Position numbers and translations under genes: made by a program. The notes under the pieces are model-generated. The model had not been told where the DNA came from, made no database searches, and saw nothing but the letters and a program-made list of their open reading frames with translations. A DNA stretch of 64,000 nt, from contig CAKTEQ010000002.1 in the NCBI GenBank assembly GCA_934552825.1, forward strand, positions 124,001 through 188,000. The letters run 5' to 3'. Source of the stretch: an uncultured Oscillospiraceae bacterium (GTDB taxonomy: Bacteria; Bacillota; Clostridia; Oscillospirales; Oscillospiraceae). Below, one piece after another: positions 60,956-64,000 of the stretch; the first letter of the stretch is position 1; each line of letters opens with the position of its first letter.

Positions 60956-60963
60956 AAAAATCT
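60936..60963 (-). terminator. Hairpin after spo0A copy 2
   Basis: AGATTTTTGCGG pairs with CCGCAAAAATCT around TTAC and continues with TTTTTGC on the minus strand, 25 bases past the spo0A stop. One arm is also the upstream box of the ATPase promoter. Confidence 0.75.
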
Positions 60964-60985
60964 TTCACAATCACATACTTTATAT

Positions 60986-61873
60986 GATTACACCCGCTCT
61001 TTCAGCTGAAGATTCAGGCGGTCCGCTATCATAGCGATGAACTCGGAGTTTGTGGGCTTGCCCTTGTCTATGCTCACCGTATAGCCGAAGTACTTCTGGA
61101 GGGTGTCCAGGTCGCCCCTGTCCCAGGCGACCTCGATGGCGTGGCGTATCGCACGCTCCACACGGGAGGGCGTCGTGTTGTACCGCTCAGCTACCATGGG
61201 ATAGAGAACTTTCGTCATGGAGTTTATCACGTCCATGTCGTTCACAGCCAGTACGATCGCTTCCCGCAAATACTGATACCCCTTGATATGGGCAGGAACG
61301 CCGATCTCATGGATTATGGAGGTGACCGTCGTCTCGAGCCCAACATCATTTTTCAGCGTGCGCACCTCCTTCTCCTTTGCTTCAAAATCCGCGCAGCAGC
61401 GCTGCACTCTGTCCACGAGTGTCTCGCTTTTGAACGGGCGCAGCATGAAATATCTCGCTCCGAGCCGGGAGGCCTCGGAGATTACATGGTCGTTGGAAAA
61501 ACTGGAGACAAATATTACTTTCGGCGCGGCGCTGCCCCAGCGGTGGTTCATCTCTTCCAGCACGCTTATGCCGTCGATGCCGGGCAGTACAACATCCATC
61601 ACCACCACATCGGGCTCCCACTGCTCGACAGCGTCCAGCAGGCTGACTCCGTCCCCCGCAGTCTCCACCACTGTAAGTCCGCTCTGAGCGGAAAGTATAT
61701 CTTTAATGAGGCTTCTGAACTCCTCGCTACCGTCGCCGACGATTATTTTTATGTCTCCCATGATCCGTGCCCTCCTATTTATTTGTTTTTGATGGCATTA
61801 ATTTACCATATATTCCCAAATGTTACAAGAAGGGCGATTTACTATCCCATAAAAATTTCTAATTATTACCAAA
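60986..61873. repeat. Direct repeat, copy 2 (contains spo0A and its promoter)
   Basis: Partner of 58639-59526, same orientation. The 1.46 kb between the two copies holds just the ATPase gene with its promoter and terminator. Confidence 0.92.
60988..61761 (-). CDS. spo0A: Sporulation response regulator Spo0A, copy 2
   Basis: A 257-residue protein identical in sequence to the copy at 58641-59414, including the VGDGSEE variant of the acidic pocket. Its promoter and leader are also the same. It lies downstream of proC on the minus strand, separated by a terminator. Which copy is ancestral cannot be told from the window. Confidence 0.95.
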   Translation of the reverse strand: MGDIKIIVGDGSEEFRSLIKDILSAQSGLTVVETAGDGVSLLDAVEQWEPDVVVMDVVLPGIDGISVLEEMNHRWGSAAPKVIFVSSFSNDHVISEASRLGARYFMLRPFKSETLVDRVQRCCADFEAKEKEVRTLKNDVGLETTVTSIIHEIGVPAHIKGYQYLREAIVLAVNDMDVINSMTKVLYPMVAERYNTTPSRVERAIRHAIEVAWDRGDLDTLQKYFGYTVSIDKGKPTNSEFIAMIADRLNLQLKERV

Positions 61874-61879
61874 TATTAT

Positions 61880-61907
61880 TTTAAGGCAGGTCATTTGACC
61901 TGCCTTA
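61880..61907 (-). terminator. Terminator of proC
   Basis: TAAGGCAGGTC and GACCTGCCTTA pair around ATTT, six bases past the proC stop. Near-identical to the hairpin at 59531-59558 with the loop inverted. Confidence 0.82.
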
Positions 61908-61913
61908 AAATTT

Positions 61914-62720
61914 TCACTTGCCCAATTCTACCGTCCTTTTGAAGGACGCGGCGACTGCCTCGCCCACAACCTTGTCAATATCTTTCTCCTGAAGCACCTT
62001 AACGCCCTCGATAGTGCTGCCGCCGGGGCTGCACACATCTGTACGGAGCTTCACGGGGTCCTGATGGGTCTTCAGTATCATCTCCGCCGCCCCCATCGTG
62101 GTGACAGCCGCGAGCCTGAGTGCCTGCTCCTCCTCCAGCCCCGCCTCGGCGCCCGCCCGCGCCATGGCATCGATGAACATATACACAAACGCGGGACCGC
62201 AGCCCGACACGGCACAACCGGCGTCGATCAATTTCTCAGGCAATAGAGAAAGTTCGCCGGCTTTCGACAGTATGCGGCAGAATACCTCTTCTTCCGCGCC
62301 GGTCACACCCTCACCTATACTGTAAAGTATCATTCCGCAGCCGATAGACGCGGGGGTGTTGGGCATAATGCGTATAACGGGGGCTTCTGTCCCCGACATC
62401 GCCTTTATTTTTTCGATCTTAAGACCTGCCGCCATAGTCACAAGGACGAACCTGCTCTTCCGGGCGCGGAGCGTCTCCCCAATCTCCGCGAGCATGTCCC
62501 CCATCACCTGGGGCTTTACGCCAAGGAATATATAGTCGCAGTTTGCCGCGATATATTCGTTCTCCGCCATTTCTCCCCCCGTGCGCTCCGCCAGGGTTTT
62601 CGCCTTTTCCGCGTCTTTGTCTGCGGCGTATACCCGCACATTCTCCGCCCCGGCAGCCGCAGCCGCCAGTGCCGAGCCCATATTGCCCGAGCCGATAAAA
62701 CCGACTTTGATAACGTCCAT
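61914..62720 (-). CDS. proC: Pyrroline-5-carboxylate reductase
   Basis: Last step of proline synthesis, NAD(P)H-dependent. The 268 residues show the Rossmann start VGFIGSGNMGSALAAA, FLGVKPQVMGDML, VIRIMPNTPASIGCGM, AVSGCGPAFVYMFIDAMA, and the C-terminal signature LRTDVCSPGGSTIEGVKVL. It is monocistronic with a terminator directly after. No other proline genes are nearby. Confidence 0.96.
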   Translation of the reverse strand: MDVIKVGFIGSGNMGSALAAAAAGAENVRVYAADKDAEKAKTLAERTGGEMAENEYIAANCDYIFLGVKPQVMGDMLAEIGETLRARKSRFVLVTMAAGLKIEKIKAMSGTEAPVIRIMPNTPASIGCGMILYSIGEGVTGAEEEVFCRILSKAGELSLLPEKLIDAGCAVSGCGPAFVYMFIDAMARAGAEAGLEEEQALRLAAVTTMGAAEMILKTHQDPVKLRTDVCSPGGSTIEGVKVLQEKDIDKVVGEAVAASFKRTVELGK

Positions 62721-62871
62721 AACAACACCTCCGCTGTTTTTGATATTATATTATCATATACGTCTTGATTTTTCCAGAAGCCAATATTGTGCAATTAGTT
62801 CAAAAGGCGGCGAGTCTTTCCGGCACGCAATGTCAATTACGTTAAAAATGACTTTTTTTCTAAAAAACCAC

Positions 62872-62899
62872 TTGATTTATTTTAATGCCGTGTTATTAT
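62872..62899 (+). promoter_or_regulatory. Promoter of the amino-acid transporter operon
   Basis: TTGATT and TATTAT are 16 bases apart, 42 bases before the start at 62942. Confidence 0.72.
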
Positions 62900-62941
62900 A
62901 TTACCATACTATCACGCTAAAGTGAGTTGGAGGTAAAAGAA

Positions 62942-63790
62942 ATGAAAAAAATCATCGCGCTGATCCTGGCAATGCTTATGTGCTTCGGCATTCTGGCAGC
63001 CTGCGGCAGCAAGGAAGAAGTCAAGAACAACACAGCAAATACAAATAACACCGAGAACAACGAAACAGCCAACACGGAAACCACCGGCGAGACCTTCACC
63101 TTCAAACACGGCTTCGACCTGGACTATCCCCCCTACTCACACGTTGATGATAACGGCGAGATAAGCGGCTTCGACGTTGAGATGGCTCAGGCGGTATGTG
63201 AATACCTGGGCTGGAACTACGAGGCTGTCCCCTTCAACTGGGACGCTAAGGACGCTGAGCTGAACTCCGGCGCATGCGACTGCATCTGGTCCGGCATAAC
63301 GGTCGAGGGCCGCGAGGATGACTATCTCTGGACTATCCCCTATTCCAACAACAGCCAGATGATCATGGTTCCCGCCGATTCCGACATCAAGACTCTGGAC
63401 GACCTCGCCGGCAAGATCGTCGGCGTGCAGACAGCCACTTCCGCATACGACCTGCTTCAGGACGGTCAGGCTGACCTCTGCGCCACATTCGCTTCCCTGG
63501 AAGTCTTTGAGACATACACTATCGCTTTCAACGACCTGCAGGCCGGCGCTATTGACGCTATCGCCATCGACGTAACTACAGGCAACTACCTCATGAGCAA
63601 GAACGAGGGCTACAAGTATCTGGACGAAACTCTCGGCTCCGAGACTTACGCCATCGCCTTCCGCAAGGACGACACTGAGCTGAAGGACACAGTTGAGGCT
63701 GCTCTCCTGGCGCTGGTTGAGGACGGTACATTCGATAATATCGGCCAGAAGTACCCCGACATCTACGATTATCTCTGCCTCGGCAAGTAA
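62942..63790 (+). CDS. Amino-acid ABC transporter substrate-binding lipoprotein
   Basis: A 282-residue type 3 (HisJ/GlnH-like) binding protein. Signal peptide with lipobox LAAC (residues 18-21), an Asn/Thr-rich linker, then FKHGFDLDYPPYSHVDDNGEISGFDVEMAQAVCEYLG, DCIWSGITVEGREDDYLWTIPYSNNSQ with the amino-acid binding Arg, GVQTATSAYDLL and VEDGTFDNIGQKY. GGAGG ten bases upstream supports the ATG at 62942. A permease gene follows after a hairpin. The bound amino acid is not certain. Confidence 0.93.
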   Translation: MKKIIALILAMLMCFGILAACGSKEEVKNNTANTNNTENNETANTETTGETFTFKHGFDLDYPPYSHVDDNGEISGFDVEMAQAVCEYLGWNYEAVPFNWDAKDAELNSGACDCIWSGITVEGREDDYLWTIPYSNNSQMIMVPADSDIKTLDDLAGKIVGVQTATSAYDLLQDGQADLCATFASLEVFETYTIAFNDLQAGAIDAIAIDVTTGNYLMSKNEGYKYLDETLGSETYAIAFRKDDTELKDTVEAALLALVEDGTFDNIGQKYPDIYDYLCLGK

Positions 63791-63821
63791 TCTTTCCCTC
63801 TTATAAATACTAACCCACCTT

Positions 63822-63852
63822 GACATTGGGCGGTAATATCCGCCCAATGTCT
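63822..63852 (+). other. Hairpin between binding-protein and permease genes
   Basis: GACATTGGGCGG pairs with CCGCCCAATGTC around TAATAT, followed by TTTGG. A partial terminator here would give more binding protein than membrane subunits, which is usual in such operons. Confidence 0.78.
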
Positions 63853-63873
63853 TTGGTGTGCCGGAGGTAACAC

Positions 63874-64000
63874 ATGACATTTTCGACCATGCTATCCACC
63901 ATGTCCGCAGGTATGCTCCGCACCTGCGGCATATTCCTTATAACCCTGGCGCTCTCCCTGCCCCTGGGCTTTCTTGTCGCCTTTGGGCGCATGAGTCGCT
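63874..64000 (+). CDS. Amino-acid ABC transporter permease, 3' end outside the window
   Basis: The first 42 codons of a HisM/GlnP-type permease: MTFSTMLSTMSAGMLRTCGIF then a hydrophobic LITLALSLPLGFLVAFG followed by RMSR, as at the N-terminus of this family. GGAGGT lies six bases before the ATG. It is the second gene of the transporter operon; the rest and an ATPase gene probably follow beyond the window. Confidence 0.88.
   Translation, partial: MTFSTMLSTMSAGMLRTCGIFLITLALSLPLGFLVAFGRMSR

Noticed and set aside
58639..61873. spo0A duplication as a composite transposon
   Set aside because: No transposase, no terminal inverted repeats and no target-site duplication seen; the repeats are the spo0A genes themselves.

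Overview
The window looks like the chromosome of an anaerobic, spore-forming, butyrate- and hydrogen-producing member of the Firmicutes, class Clostridia, probably in or near the Oscillospiraceae. I infer this from spo0A and spoVAD/spoVAE, a crt-hbd-bcd-etfBA butyrate block, a trimeric [FeFe]-hydrogenase, SLH-domain surface proteins, near-universal AGGAGG ribosome binding sites and fairly high GC with few intergenic gaps. No species name can be supported from the sequence alone.

Layout. 1-5.2 kb: a tightly overlapping shikimate operon (aroB, aroA, aroC, chorismate mutase, an aroE-aroK fusion, aroQ). 5.2-6.8 kb: an E2-like acyltransferase and a nitroreductase. 6.9-10.3 kb: a tyrosine recombinase, a 204-bp segment bounded by 23-bp inverted repeats, and a secreted von Willebrand A/SLH surface protein. 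The segment carries a good promoter that points away from the surface gene, plus a terminator, so it reads as a phase-variable invertible promoter captured in the OFF orientation. This is the most interesting element in the window. 10.3-16 kb: the butyrate operon on the minus strand, with a Rex-like operator inside its promoter. 16-20 kb: endonuclease IV, an SDR oxidoreductase and a Y-family polymerase with a small partner. 19.8-23.6 kb: a MerR regulator, a polyferredoxin gene behind a promoter with MerR-type 19-bp spacing, and an orphan sugar-type binding protein.

23.7-27.1 kb: a PflX-like radical SAM protein, a C_GCAxxG redox protein and an ABC exporter. 27.1-31.2 kb: a degenerate stretch, a second SLH surface protein, an operator cluster and a broken HTH regulator. 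31.2-36.2 kb: an ECF S component with a truncated MocR regulator, an RlmD-type rRNA methyltransferase, a lipoprotein and an Mrp-like ATPase. 36.3-44.7 kb: secA, pgeF, an oligopeptide-type binding protein, a membrane-flavodoxin protein, a sirtuin, an acyl-ACP thioesterase and an OGG glycosylase. 45.1-50.5 kb: a hydrogenase operon (NuoE-like, NuoF-GltD fusion, HydA) behind two tandem Rex-like sites. 50.5-57 kb: spoVAD-spoVAE, a BlaI/BlaR-like pair with twin operators, and ftsH. 57.0-57.6 kb: five tRNA genes. 57.6-64 kb: Smr and Nudix proteins, two near-identical spo0A copies flanking a DUF4143-type ATPase gene, proC, and the start of an amino-acid ABC transporter operon.

How the genes fit together: the butyrate and hydrogenase operons are the two electron sinks of the cell, and both carry Rex-like operators, which suggests joint control by NADH/NAD+. 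Two surface-protein loci show signs of variable expression: DNA inversion at 7.8 kb, and a frameshifted regulator next to overlapping operators at 29.7 kb. The spo0A duplication puts the sporulation master regulator inside a direct repeat around a foreign-looking ATPase gene.
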